From the NCBI GenBank assembly GCA_965199765.1, contig CBDATC010000001.1, positions 1,054,001-1,118,000 on the forward strand: 64,000 nt of DNA, given 5' to 3'. The notes under the pieces are model-generated. The model saw only the letters and a program-made list of their open reading frames with translations. It had not been told where the DNA came from and did not search any database. A program made the position numbers and the translations under genes. This document shows positions 1-8,265 of this stretch, in pieces; the stretch's first letter is position 1; each line of letters starts with the position of its first letter. The DNA comes from JAPOXR01 sp965199765. GTDB lineage: Bacteria; Pseudomonadota; Alphaproteobacteria; Rhodobacterales; Rhodobacteraceae.

Positions 1-699
1 GATCCGCTCACCATCGGCAGATGATTCAAACAGCCGCGGCTTCCAAGCCTGCTTCCAAGGTGCGGTAAAAGGATAGAGCGAAGCCCTGATTTCGCGCAGC
101 GCTTCCACGATATTCAGAACGCGGGCAGCACGGGATTGAACGCGAAGATCTCTGCAAAGCGCCTCGGTTAAAGTCGTATGCCTGGCATAAACCGCTGGTA
201 TTTCTTCATGTCTTGTCGCTCCGCTCAGAGATCTCTGCTCCGCAGTCTTGGCGGACTCGCGTCGCTCTTCTTCACCGTTGCGCACGGGCCGCGTGAAAAT
301 GACAGCGAGACAGGTTTCCTCTGCCAGCATATTCGCCAGGCGGCGTTCGCTTCCATCGAGCACATCTTGCAGCTCCAGACAAAGTTCCGCGGCTCTTGAA
401 CGGCTGCGGTTGACTGCCTGCTCCACATTCCGCTGGGCCGCAACCGGGTCTCGCGCAAATGTGAACTCCAGCGCATGTCCAGGCCGCGATAGAAACGGCG
501 CCATTGAAACCCGAAGCGCTTCTGCAACATCTGCCAATCCGGATTTGTCGTCGTGGCTAAATGCGCCTTCGATCCGAATGATTGAAGCAAGCGAACCGTC
601 CTTCAACACAAGCGTCTGATCATCTTCCACGGATTCGATTCGTATGCGGTCTGCCAAACAAGCAGAAGGCGCCAATCCAAAGTCCTCAAACCAACTCAC
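1..699 (-). CDS. icmB: IcmB/DotO-like type IVB secretion ATPase, N-terminal part (gene runs off the window start)
   Basis: The gene is read leftward from a GTG at 697-699 and stays open to base 1, giving 233 residues of N-terminus. The opening contains IRIESVEDDQ, then LVLKDGSLASIIRIEG, the pattern that opens IcmB/DotO (IncI TraU), the VirB4-like cytoplasmic ATPase that powers type IVB secretion. The ATPase motifs would lie outside the window. The GTG overlaps the TGA of the upstream gene (GTGA), indicating translational coupling. The gene order icmD-icmJ-X-icmB matches the Legionella icmD-icmJ-icmB order except for the inserted gene X. The family call rests on N-terminal pattern and synteny, not on a search. 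Confidence 0.75.
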   Translation of the reverse strand, partial: MSWFEDFGLAPSACLADRIRIESVEDDQTLVLKDGSLASIIRIEGAFSHDDKSGLADVAEALRVSMAPFLSRPGHALEFTFARDPVAAQRNVEQAVNRSRSRAAELCLELQDVLDGSERRLANMLAEETCLAVIFTRPVRNGEEERRESAKTAEQRSLSGATRHEEIPAVYARHTTLTEALCRDLRVQSRAARVLNIVEALREIRASLYPFTAPWKQAWKPRLFESSADGERI

Positions 700-2171
700 G
701 ACTGAAACTTTGCGAGAACCTCTTCAAGCGAGTCGATTTTCTTTCGGCTGCTGTACGGGCGCCCGTCAGTAAACCCATCCAGCTTGCGGACCAGTCCGCA
801 TAAGCCGAGCTGCGATGCGACTGCGAGGGTCTGTTCCTTCCCAGCTCCGCCGAATTGATCGGGATTGGCCAGCAGAGAATATCCGGCTGCCTTCAGTCTG
901 CGGGCGATACCGGCTTGCACATGCAAACCGGTCTTCCACAAAACATCTGCGATCTCCGCCGCATGAGCATTTCCTTCGACCTGAACCGAAACGGCTCCAG
1001 CGGCCGCTGATACAACGATCCCGCCTCTGGCTTCGACTGCCTCGATGGCTTCAAGAACACTGATCCGGTCATAAGCGGCAATCCAGACTGCCTCCATGGA
1101 AGGAACCTTCTTTCTGCGCGCGCTCATTTGGCAAACCGCGCGGATAAGATTCTCCGACGCCAATCCAGCCGACCACGATATTCGCGTCTTTCGTCGATTT
1201 CCGCACGCCGAGATCAATTCTGAAGCGCAGCGGTTCAAAACTGATCTGTGCCGACGAGGTCTGAAAGTGCCCACAAAAACCTCAGCAGGCATGAAATCAC
1301 CGTAACGCCGAAGCACGGCTGCTTCCTCGAGAATGAACCAGTTCCGACCCCAGCTGCTGTCGGGACCGCGCAGCCAGCTGCGAAGCCACTTGGACTTGAT
1401 AGGCGCCATGGGTTGAAAATAGCCTCGTATCAAGACCGGCCGATTCATGTTTTGTAGAGCTGATTCCAAAGAATCTGCCATCGGCTCGCCTGCGCTGTCT
1501 ATGCTGATTGGCTTCCAAATCGCGCAATTTGGGACCGGCTGTGAAGCGAGCCACATCAAATGCGAATGCTTCGGACGCGACGCTCGCAAAATTTGCTGTC
1601 TGCCCCGCGCGCAAAAATCAGGCTCTCCGATGCCGAAAACCAAAGACGAACGCGCCGACATGGCGACTTCTTTGGTTCTTGGTCGTGTGCGATCAAGGGA
1701 TGGCCTCACAAAGTCCTGCATTCCCACCGCCAAGCTGATTCTACCGAATGTTCTTCGCCGGCTCAGTGGTTCGTCGAGTGAATTGGCTAGACCACCGCGC
1801 TTCGCTGCCATGACCGACAAAAAAATTGTCCGCTCGGCGATTTCCGCCAATCCTTGAACATGTTTTTCATTGCACGTTTCCGGCAATCCGAATTCTTCCC
1901 GGATCTGCCGCCAAGAAACCCCGATCCAACCATCGGCATGCACCACTCGGCTGCGTCGTTCAGCCAGACTTTGAAGGATGATTTCCACGCTGCCATCAGA
2001 CAGCCAAAATCCGTTTGGAAGTTCCGTGAGCTCTCCCCGGGCAACGGATCCGGATCGGGTAACCGAAAGGCGCGAACCATCGGGCTGGCACAGCGAGACA
2101 CCGGGATTGACCGGCAATCTCCGCATCGGACAGACGCTGACCGGCTCTTTGTCTGAAATGCGCTTGCTCAC
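696..2171 (-). CDS. Unknown protein encoded between icmJ and icmB in the type IVB locus
   Basis: This gene encodes 491 residues from a GTG start that overlaps the icmJ stop by four bases, and its own stop overlaps the icmB start by four bases, so it is coupled on both sides. I do not recognise the family. There is no signal peptide or membrane segment, so it should be cytosolic. The first half is rich in Arg and Ser. The C-terminal 130 residues contain an alternating hydrophobic stretch (GGIVVSAAAGAVSVQVEG) that looks like a small alpha/beta domain. Legionella and IncI plasmids do not carry a gene of this size at this place, to my knowledge. Its position between IcmJ (coupling complex) and IcmB (ATPase) suggests a component or adaptor of the coupling complex; that is inference. 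Confidence 0.75.
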   Translation of the reverse strand: MSKRISDKEPVSVCPMRRLPVNPGVSLCQPDGSRLSVTRSGSVARGELTELPNGFWLSDGSVEIILQSLAERRSRVVHADGWIGVSWRQIREEFGLPETCNEKHVQGLAEIAERTIFLSVMAAKRGGLANSLDEPLSRRRTFGRISLAVGMQDFVRPSLDRTRPRTKEVAMSARSSLVFGIGEPDFCARGRQQILRASRPKHSHLMWLASQPVPNCAIWKPISIDSAGEPMADSLESALQNMNRPVLIRGYFQPMAPIKSKWLRSWLRGPDSSWGRNWFILEEAAVLRRYGDFMPAEVFVGTFRPRRHRSVLNRCASELISACGNRRKTRISWSAGLASENLIRAVCQMSARRKKVPSMEAVWIAAYDRISVLEAIEAVEARGGIVVSAAAGAVSVQVEGNAHAAEIADVLWKTGLHVQAGIARRLKAAGYSLLANPDQFGGAGKEQTLAVASQLGLCGLVRKLDGFTDGRPYSSRKKIDSLEEVLAKFQS

Positions 2172-2908
2172 AGATCCAGTCCGTCCAGGCTTTGAACAAG
2201 ATCGTGTAGCTGCCCGGTCGTGAATTGCTCATTCCAGAAACTTTTGATCAAAGCATCCGACAAATCTTGAAATCCGCCGTTTTGCCAGCTGCTGAAAGAC
2301 GCCGATGGTCTAGCGGCTCTATCATTGACCAAACCTGCCGCAGTCGGCCAAAACCGCACCACCTGTTCAAGTTTCTCGACTGTCCGAACGTAAGCCGCTT
2401 CACCGGACAAGCGCCGCACCGTCAGCAAAGCTTCAAATAAGCCAGCGGCATGAGCCTCACCGATTATGGAGCTTATAATCAGTTCGCGCCGATCAACGTT
2501 CTTTGCAACGGTCTCTGCCAAATTCGCCAGTTGTTCGTCGGCTGCGCCGACAGTTCGGCCAGCGGATCCGAGCAGCACAAGCCAAGCGGCCCGATGCAGC
2601 CAGATCTGATCGATTTCAGGCGCGTAGATCAAACGCAGACGTCCGCGGTTCGCGGCCCAAAACGCATGGTGGAGGTTGTGACAAAACTGGCAGATCGTGC
2701 TGAGCAATTCGACTCCGCAGGGCCTATGACCATGGAGATGGTTTATCTCCATAAATCCATGAAGCTGGATGCCACAGCTGCAACAGATCCAATCGTCGCG
2801 CTCCAAACAGGCGGCCGCGGCATCTTGCATCCGGCCCGCGAGAACTGAATGGCTTCTTGCGCCGAGCAGCAATTCGCTCAGCGGTCTCCCCATGACAGTC
2901 TTGAGCAC
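2168..2908 (-). CDS. icmJ: IcmJ/DotN-like type IV coupling complex protein with HNH-like zinc fold
   Basis: The product has 246 residues. Residues about 41-77 hold an HNH-nuclease-like zinc site: CCSCG, then EINHLHGH, then CQFCHNLHH. This is the layout of DotN/IcmJ, a zinc protein of the Dot/Icm type IV coupling complex that recruits substrates to DotL, in which the HNH fold is not known to cut DNA. The start is taken as GTG at 2906-2908, 11 bases after the icmD stop; the next in-frame ATG (MGRP) is an alternative. Neighbours icmD upstream and icmB downstream support the call. A stand-alone HNH endonuclease is the main alternative but is made unlikely by the context. Confidence 0.75.
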   Translation of the reverse strand: MLKTVMGRPLSELLLGARSHSVLAGRMQDAAAACLERDDWICCSCGIQLHGFMEINHLHGHRPCGVELLSTICQFCHNLHHAFWAANRGRLRLIYAPEIDQIWLHRAAWLVLLGSAGRTVGAADEQLANLAETVAKNVDRRELIISSIIGEAHAAGLFEALLTVRRLSGEAAYVRTVEKLEQVVRFWPTAAGLVNDRAARPSASFSSWQNGGFQDLSDALIKSFWNEQFTTGQLHDLVQSLDGLDL

Positions 2909-2919
2909 AGACGCGATGC

Positions 2920-3279
2920 TCAGTTGATCCGCCGAAGCGATCCATCCACCGTGACATTGGTCGCCCCGCTGCCAAACAGCGAACCGATGCCGACACCGAG
3001 TGTGGTCGGTATCGCGACAAGAGCGGCGCCGACAAACACCATCGTAAACGCTGTCGAAAGCCGGGCGGACGGATCATTCGGATTCTGCGAATGCTGCCGA
3101 AACTTCAGCAGTCCAACAATGCCGATGCAAATGCCAAGCAAAAAAGCAGCTGCGCCGATCAGGTCAGCGATATCTCCTGCCTGAGATTGCAAACCGGACG
3201 CCATGGCTCCGATATCGGCGACCTGAGCGGAAGCGGCAGCAGCAACACAAATCAGCAAGAGTGTTGCAATCCATTTCAT
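2920..3279 (-). CDS. icmD: IcmD/DotP-like inner-membrane protein of the type IVB system
   Basis: The likely start is the ATG at 3277-3279 (MKWIATLLL), preceded by GAGGTG at a suitable distance, giving 119 residues; a longer frame upstream lacks these signs. Residues 1-19 form a signal peptide ending near ASAQ. Two membrane segments follow, around residues 38-58 (DLIGAAAFLLGICIGIVGLL) and 77-95, separated by KFRQHSQNP. IcmD/DotP (IncI TraR-type) has the same plan: a signal or first helix, a helix, a KFKQHKDNP-like loop and a second helix ending in a Gly-rich stretch. The gene is first in the leftward icmD-icmJ-X-icmB unit. Confidence 0.72.
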   Translation of the reverse strand: MKWIATLLLICVAAAASAQVADIGAMASGLQSQAGDIADLIGAAAFLLGICIGIVGLLKFRQHSQNPNDPSARLSTAFTMVFVGAALVAIPTTLGVGIGSLFGSGATNVTVDGSLRRIN

Positions 3280-3491
3280 CACCAGCACCTCACAATTTCC
3301 GAACGGTTTGACGGTTTCGTGATTTTCAGTCGCTGCATTCCGCGAGAAAAACAGAGCAGCTTGAGTCCGCACGGTAATATTGGTGTGGAAAACCGCAGCC
3401 TAAATCCGCGGGATTCTTTCATCTTTCACGCTTTAAGCTGTTGCCTCGCTTGGATTGAGATCAGCTGCAACTCTTGTATTTTTTATAAGTA

Positions 3492-3520
3492 TTGTAAAAA
3501 TATATTATTTGTTCTATAAA
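3492..3520 (+). promoter_or_regulatory. Sigma-70-type promoter for the SANT/zinc-ribbon gene
   Basis: TTGTAA (3492-3497) and TATAAA (3515-3520) are separated by exactly 17 bases in a very AT-rich stretch, 30 bases before the ATG at 3550. The rest of the 270-base gap between the divergent icmD and SANT genes (3280-3549) should also carry the leftward icmD promoter, which I could not pin down. Confidence 0.6.
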
Positions 3521-3549
3521 AGTGCCGTTAGCTATTTCAGCGAGGTGTT

Positions 3550-3924
3550 ATGAAAGAATTGCAGAAGGCGGCAGTCAGCGATGTATGGCCGACTCACCGG
3601 CATCTGAACGGCATTGAGTGGACCGACCACGAGGTGCGCAGTTTGATCAATGGATGGAAGCAAAAGAAATCCTTTGAAAATATTGGCCGCGAAATCGGCC
3701 GTTCCGCGAAGTCGGTGGTTGTAAAAGCATGCCGTTTGGGTCTGACCGAGCGGGCCTATTGGAATAACGAATACATCGAAAACGCCCGACGGCGCGGTAA
3801 AGCGCGGCACTGCATCAACTGCCGCAGCATTTTCTTTTCAGAAGGTCCGGGAAATCGAGTCTGTCTTCAATGCAAGAATAAGCATTCCTGGCAATCCGGC
3901 AATGATTTTGCCGGACCTGCCTAA
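3550..3924 (+). CDS. SANT/HTH-type protein with C-terminal four-cysteine zinc ribbon, putative regulator
   Basis: The product has 124 residues. Residues 23-66 (WTDHEVRSLINGWKQK, then IGREIGRSAKSVVVKACRLGL) follow the SANT/Myb-like or GcrA-like helix-turn-helix pattern, in which WT-E-V-L starts the first helix and the last helix reads DNA. Residues 88, 91, 105 and 108 are cysteines in a CxxC...CxxC zinc ribbon with the GNRVC spacing. Such small proteins commonly act as DNA-binding regulators on plasmids and phages. It diverges from the icmD unit and lies 11 bases before the primase gene, so it may regulate the mobile module. The DNA-binding role is inferred from the fold pattern. Confidence 0.65.
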   Translation: MKELQKAAVSDVWPTHRHLNGIEWTDHEVRSLINGWKQKKSFENIGREIGRSAKSVVVKACRLGLTERAYWNNEYIENARRRGKARHCINCRSIFFSEGPGNRVCLQCKNKHSWQSGNDFAGPA

Positions 3925-3935
3925 GGAGAGCTGAA

Positions 3936-5195
3936 TTGACACCAGAATTACCGGGGGCTTCTGTTCAAACACGATTGCTGATCGCCGAAATCAAAGCGAC
4001 GCTGTCTCTGCGGGAAACGATCGAAACGATCTCAGGAATAAAATTTGAACGGGCTGGCGGACGCATGAAAGCGTGTTGTCCATTCCATAATGAGAAAACA
4101 CCGTCATTCTTCATTGACGACTCGGCCGGCCGATACCGCTGCTTTGGCGCCGGATGCGGCAAATCCGGTGATGTCATTCAGTTTATTGAAGATTGGCGGG
4201 GAATGGGATTTCGAGATGCCGTTTCCGTTGCGCGCGACCTGGCCGGTCTGTCAACTCTGTCTGTGCAGACCGGCGGCCGCTCGATCCCGCAATGGAGTGA
4301 CCGGTCCGTCTGGCAAGCGGCGGTTCCTGCGAAACCCATACCGAGAGAATCGGCTGTTCCTGAACCGCTGAACCCCATTCCGGCGGACATTGCACTGCCT
4401 TCCGTTGGCAGGACACTTTCTGTCTTTGACCGACAGAACAATCGCGATTTGCGTATCAAGCCTTCACACATCCATGTCTATCGGCAACCGAACGGCACAC
4501 CGCTTTGCCTTGTGCTGCGCTCTCCGACCGAGCGGGGAGGAAAGTTTTTTCTTCAGGTCAAATGGCGAAATGACGGTTTATGCGGCTGGGAACTCCTAAG
4601 ATTCACGGGAAGATCTCCGCGGCCGATTTATGGCTTGGAGGACATGCCTGATTGGTCGAAAAGTCCCTCGCGCCAATTGTTAATCGTCGAGGGCGAGACC
4701 ACATGCGATGCAGCGAAGACTCTCTTGCTCGACAAACCTGTCAGCTGGCTGTGTCTCACCGCCATGGGAGGTGCGCAGTCTGTCGGTCTTGCGGACTGGA
4801 AGTCGCTGTTTGAAGAATTGGGACGATACGCCAAGTGTGCTGATTCCACCTTCAAAATCGTGATTTGGCCGGATGCGGACCCCGACATCACAGATCGCAG
4901 CGGTGTGAGCATCGACAGAAGATTGCAATTCGCAGAGCGCGTGAAAAATGCGATGACGCTGGCTGCGGGATCCCGATTCTTGACCGGTGGAAATCTCCGA
5001 TTTTATCGCATTTTGCCACCGTCCGACGTTAAGCCGGGATGGGATATCGCCGACGCGGCCACAGAAGCATGGACCGCAGAGCGTCTGCAAAAGCACATTC
5101 GGGACAATTCAATCACAATGCATGAGAACAACGCAACCCAGATCGAACCGCCGGAAAATTCGCCACAGAGCGGCATTCCAATGCTAAACGGCTGA
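3936..5195 (+). CDS. CHC2 zinc-finger DNA primase, plasmid/ICE type
   Basis: The product has 419 residues from a TTG at 3936-3938 preceded by AAGGAG. Residues 47-79 form the DnaG-type CHC2 zinc finger (ACCPFHNEKTPSF ... RYRCFGAGCGKSGD) that contacts template DNA. Around residues 248-280 a TOPRIM-like start (LLIVEGETTCDAAK) is visible, which would carry the acidic catalytic residue of primer synthesis. It is shorter than chromosomal DnaG (about 600 residues) and lacks an obvious helicase-binding C-terminus, as usual for primases of conjugative elements and phages. It follows the SANT/zinc gene in one transcript and sits next to transfer genes, suggesting primer synthesis during transfer or plasmid-like replication. 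Confidence 0.8.
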   Translation: MTPELPGASVQTRLLIAEIKATLSLRETIETISGIKFERAGGRMKACCPFHNEKTPSFFIDDSAGRYRCFGAGCGKSGDVIQFIEDWRGMGFRDAVSVARDLAGLSTLSVQTGGRSIPQWSDRSVWQAAVPAKPIPRESAVPEPLNPIPADIALPSVGRTLSVFDRQNNRDLRIKPSHIHVYRQPNGTPLCLVLRSPTERGGKFFLQVKWRNDGLCGWELLRFTGRSPRPIYGLEDMPDWSKSPSRQLLIVEGETTCDAAKTLLLDKPVSWLCLTAMGGAQSVGLADWKSLFEELGRYAKCADSTFKIVIWPDADPDITDRSGVSIDRRLQFAERVKNAMTLAAGSRFLTGGNLRFYRILPPSDVKPGWDIADAATEAWTAERLQKHIRDNSITMHENNATQIEPPENSPQSGIPMLNG

Positions 5196-6152
5196 CTCTC
5201 CTCGTCCAGCGATCTCTTGCTCGGCTTTGTCAAATTCAATTAGATTGCAACGTTGGACACAGCGACCACTGTTTATCCGTTATTGGCTCTCATTAACCAG
5301 AAATGGGTGGCCCTTCAGGAAACACGGCAATCCTTCGGATCATCGCGCTGTTGAAAGCGTACGGACAAAGAGAAGCCGTAAAGGCGGATCCCTGCGCAAG
5401 CCCGACATCCGAACAATCATGATCTGCCTCGGTCACTTGATCGGCTTGCATCCCAGTAAACGACTGCCCCTGCCCGGACAAAAAGGCCTCCGTGAATTGG
5501 TTCGAGAAAAATACGCCACGTGAACCGCCATGACCCAAACGGCGCCGGCAAGATGATCAATGCCCTCCTGCAGGTGCTGTGCAAAGGAAAGGGCGGTGCA
5601 TGGAATTTTCTGCTGTTTGTGATTGCGGAGATTCGGAAGATAAGGCGCAAAAACGGAAGATTCGCCCAGATATTGTGTCAAATAGGCGAATCTTCAACCA
5701 AAGGTAATGCCATGAGAACCACATTAGAGAAAAATCTGTAACTGTTTCATGTTCCGATCGAGGATCTTCCGATCAACGAGCGATCCGGCCGCATCGCTGG
5801 GAAAAGGAAAGAGCTCCTCTTGAAAAAACACTGGCGCTCGGCCAGTTCTTGAAGGAGGCCCATTCGATATCGGTTTCGGGTCCAGGGAGGTCTGTATCCT
5901 CAGCGGAGGGCAGGCAAAGGCACCCGGCTCAGCATTGTCAAAGACACCCGCAGCGCCAACTGTGATCTGTTCGCCTCGTTCAGCGAAATGCTCCGCACGT
6001 CGGTTGGATACATCCGGCAATCTTTCAGTGAAACTTGCAATTTTGTCACAGGAGGGTTAATCGCGAGCAGCGCAGCCACTTGAACCGGCTTGAACGCCCG
6101 GCGGAATCGTGCATTGCCGACAAGGGTTTTGTAGGTTTCGGAGTAAAGAATC
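5196..6152. other. 957-base stretch without a confident gene; probably decayed coding DNA
   Basis: Several short open frames exist but none is convincing. The frame ending at 5523 (98 codons, TTG start at 5227) meets a GTG-started frame 5520-5741 (73 codons) in a GTGA overlap, which is suggestive but unsupported by composition or family. A protein-like run (VYPLLALINQKWVALQETRQ) at about 5270-5340 stops soon after. A 78-codon stretch ending at 6059 (with VCILSGGQAKAPG) lacks a start codon. These pieces in shifting frames look like remnants of one or more genes. No RNA gene or clear terminator was seen. Confidence 0.4.
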
Positions 6153-7292
6153 ATGGATATCGACTATTCTAACACTTCGAAGCTTGAAAGCCGGCTGTCG
6201 GTCGAAGCGGATTCATTCGGCGACTTGTTGGATCAATTTCGTTTCGAGATCCCAGCGGCGCTGATCGGAGACAGTCAGTGGAAGCACTTGGTCGCCGCAA
6301 CCAGCAGCCTGCCGGCCACGCTGGGCGCGCACTTGTTTGGATTCGAAATCCATCTGCACGATCCCCGCCCGGTCGCTGACCTCGGCGTAACGGTCTTTGG
6401 CGGAACTCAAACCGGTGGAACATTTCTGAGCGCAGGTGAATCACTGAACGCGAGTCCGACCGCGAAAGGAATCAGTCGACTTCTGGCTGCAACCGAGAAC
6501 AGGGAATCATCACTCCGGCGTGTCGTAGGAAGAAGAACGGTTCTAGAATACGACATAAGCGCGGCAGAATCAGACGATTGCCCGGATCCGGGTGTATTCC
6601 TCTACCCGCTGAAAGCTCCAATCAGCGACCATGCGCGGATCGATGATTTCAACCTTTTGCTCGACTGGATCCAGAAGACAGCCGATCGACAGCCGGACCA
6701 CTCTGTCCGACGCGTAGCCGAGCGGATATGGCTGGCCGCGAAACCGATTGAAGGCGCTGGGGCTGGAGGATTCGGTGTCTTTCCCGCTCGCGGCGGTGAC
6801 AAAATTCGATTGTCGGTGTTTGGTTTTCGAAGCGCCGATGAGGTCTTTTCCTGTCTGGAGAAATTCGAAGAGATTAAGGTCGGCAAACCTACACTCGCGG
6901 CAGCAATGAAGTTTTTCAAACCTTGGGAGGATACCGCCGTGATGGTCCTGCATTTCGACATCGGTCCAAGCGGTGTCGGACCTAAGCTCGGACTTAGCTT
7001 TCATCCCCTCTTAGATGACCCCTATTGCAGAAATTTCAACTGCGTTGCGTTCGGCCGCGAACTGAGCAACGCTGGACTTGCGATTTCGAAGAAGGTGGAA
7101 GCATTAGCCGGGTCGTGGAATCGAGCATCTACACAGTTCGGCAAAACAGGACCGTTCACCCTCTTGAAACTGTATCTTCATTTCAAGCTGGTACTGAACG
7201 GCGACCGGATCGAACAGACGAAAGCGTATGTGAGTTGTATTCTGGGAAATAGGTTATTGACCTCCAACTATTCCGATGCGGGCGATGAATGA
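6153..7292 (+). CDS. Unrecognised 379-aa protein next to the NHLM export genes; candidate RiPP partner protein
   Basis: The ATG at 6153 is preceded by GGAG and yields 379 soluble residues with no signal peptide, membrane segment or obvious metal or nucleotide motif. Visible blocks are FEIPAALIGDSQWKHLV near the start, GVFPARGGDKIRLSVFGF in the middle, and LHFDIGPSGVGPKLGLSFH around residues 269-287. I do not recognise the family with certainty. The last block (a beta strand, then D-x-G-x-x-x-x-G-P-K-x-G-L) recalls uncharacterised proteins I associate with peptide natural-product clusters, a memory that needs testing. It lies 178 bases before the HlyD-like gene and on the same strand, so a role in precursor modification, recognition or immunity is possible. 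It is not LanM, YcaO, radical SAM or a GNAT by any motif. Confidence 0.6.
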   Translation: MDIDYSNTSKLESRLSVEADSFGDLLDQFRFEIPAALIGDSQWKHLVAATSSLPATLGAHLFGFEIHLHDPRPVADLGVTVFGGTQTGGTFLSAGESLNASPTAKGISRLLAATENRESSLRRVVGRRTVLEYDISAAESDDCPDPGVFLYPLKAPISDHARIDDFNLLLDWIQKTADRQPDHSVRRVAERIWLAAKPIEGAGAGGFGVFPARGGDKIRLSVFGFRSADEVFSCLEKFEEIKVGKPTLAAAMKFFKPWEDTAVMVLHFDIGPSGVGPKLGLSFHPLLDDPYCRNFNCVAFGRELSNAGLAISKKVEALAGSWNRASTQFGKTGPFTLLKLYLHFKLVLNGDRIEQTKAYVSCILGNRLLTSNYSDAGDE

Positions 7293-7432
7293 ATTCAAAG
7301 TCAGATTTGAGACGCCGCCGAGGTTTCCGGCAGGAAGTCGCTGCCCTAACCTTATCAAGGGCCCGCTTGCGCTCCGAAGAGCTTCGCTTTGGAAACCTCC
7401 TGTTGCCGCGTTCGGGCGGGAAACGAAACGGC

Positions 7433-7462
7433 TTGCCGCCTTCCGCATCCGCCGTGTATAAT
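7433..7462 (+). promoter_or_regulatory. Sigma-70-type promoter of the NHLM export operon, giving an almost leaderless mRNA
   Basis: TTGCCG (7433-7438), an 18-base spacer and a perfect TATAAT (7457-7462) are followed by the ATG of the HlyD-like gene at 7471, only 8 bases after the -10 box. Transcription should therefore begin within a few bases of the start codon, and no ribosome-binding site can be present between them. Confidence 0.6.
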
Positions 7463-7470
7463 TCAGACTT

Positions 7471-8265
7471 ATGTTACCGCCGAGCATATTCCGTGACAGG
7501 GCGCTGAAGAATCAAGCGGTACTTGACCCGCCGGACGACATCGCCAAAGTCACCGCTCCGCATGAATGGTTGATACTGATTGGTTTCGCCATCGTGTTCG
7601 TCGCCAGCTGCGTTTGGATCGCACTCGGCAGCATAGATCGGAGCCTGACGCTGCGCGGGGCCGTGATTCCGTCGGGCGACCGCTACACCATCCTTTCCGG
7701 AACCACCGGCACCATTGTCGAAATTCCAGTCAATGTCGGAGACAGGATCACGCGGGAAGAACCTCTCGTCTATCTGCATGTGCCGCGGCGGAACGGCATT
7801 CCACAGCGGGCAACCGTTATCTCGCCTTGGTCCGGCACGGTAACAGCGCTCAACTTCCAAGTCGGACAAGCGGTTAAAACCGGCGAATCGCTTGCTGATA
7901 TCCGCATCGGCGATGATGCCGGATATGAAGCGATCGCTCTCCTTCCGCTCTCCGTCGCGGGTGCGCTGCGGCCAGGAATGGAAGCACTGGTCATGATCGA
8001 CCATTCATCGGGCCAAAACACGATTCCAACCCAGATTGATTCGATCTCCGCCCTGCCTTCCGTGCAACCGGAATGGCTGAGAAGGGCTTTCGCATCATCG
8101 GAAGGCAATTCGCGGCCGGGAATTGCGGATCACTTGGTTCGACTGTCCTTGCCCGAAGCTCCCGACGAGCCGCCGCTGAACTCGGTTCCCAGCCGCATCC
8201 GAATTATTCTAGAGACGGTCCCGGTTTCGAATTTCTTGGTGTCAGCGCCGCGCCAGGCTCCATGA
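7471..8265 (+). CDS. NHLM-type HlyD-like membrane adaptor of a peptide export system
   Basis: The product has 264 residues: a cytoplasmic N-terminus, one membrane helix at about 33-53 (WLILIGFAIVFVASCVWIAL), then a periplasmic beta-barrel/lipoyl region (VIPSGDRYTILSGTTGTIVEIPVNVGD and SPWSGTVTALNFQVGQAVKTG). This matches the short HlyD-like proteins of NHLM bacteriocin export systems, which lack the long coiled coil of classical HlyD. It should couple the ABC exporter to the periplasm. Its stop overlaps the ATG of the peptidase-ABC gene (ATGA), so the two are co-translated. No outer-membrane channel gene is present nearby. Confidence 0.85.
   Translation: MLPPSIFRDRALKNQAVLDPPDDIAKVTAPHEWLILIGFAIVFVASCVWIALGSIDRSLTLRGAVIPSGDRYTILSGTTGTIVEIPVNVGDRITREEPLVYLHVPRRNGIPQRATVISPWSGTVTALNFQVGQAVKTGESLADIRIGDDAGYEAIALLPLSVAGALRPGMEALVMIDHSSGQNTIPTQIDSISALPSVQPEWLRRAFASSEGNSRPGIADHLVRLSLPEAPDEPPLNSVPSRIRIILETVPVSNFLVSAPRQAP

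Noticed and set aside
5227..5741. Two overlapping short frames (98 and 73 codons) with a GTGA join
   Set aside because: Overlap is suggestive, but both lack family character and good start signals; the area looks decayed.
8073..8261. Upstream extension of the C39 ABC exporter
   Set aside because: It lies inside the HlyD-like gene; the ATG at 8262 overlaps that gene's stop and begins just before the peptidase domain.
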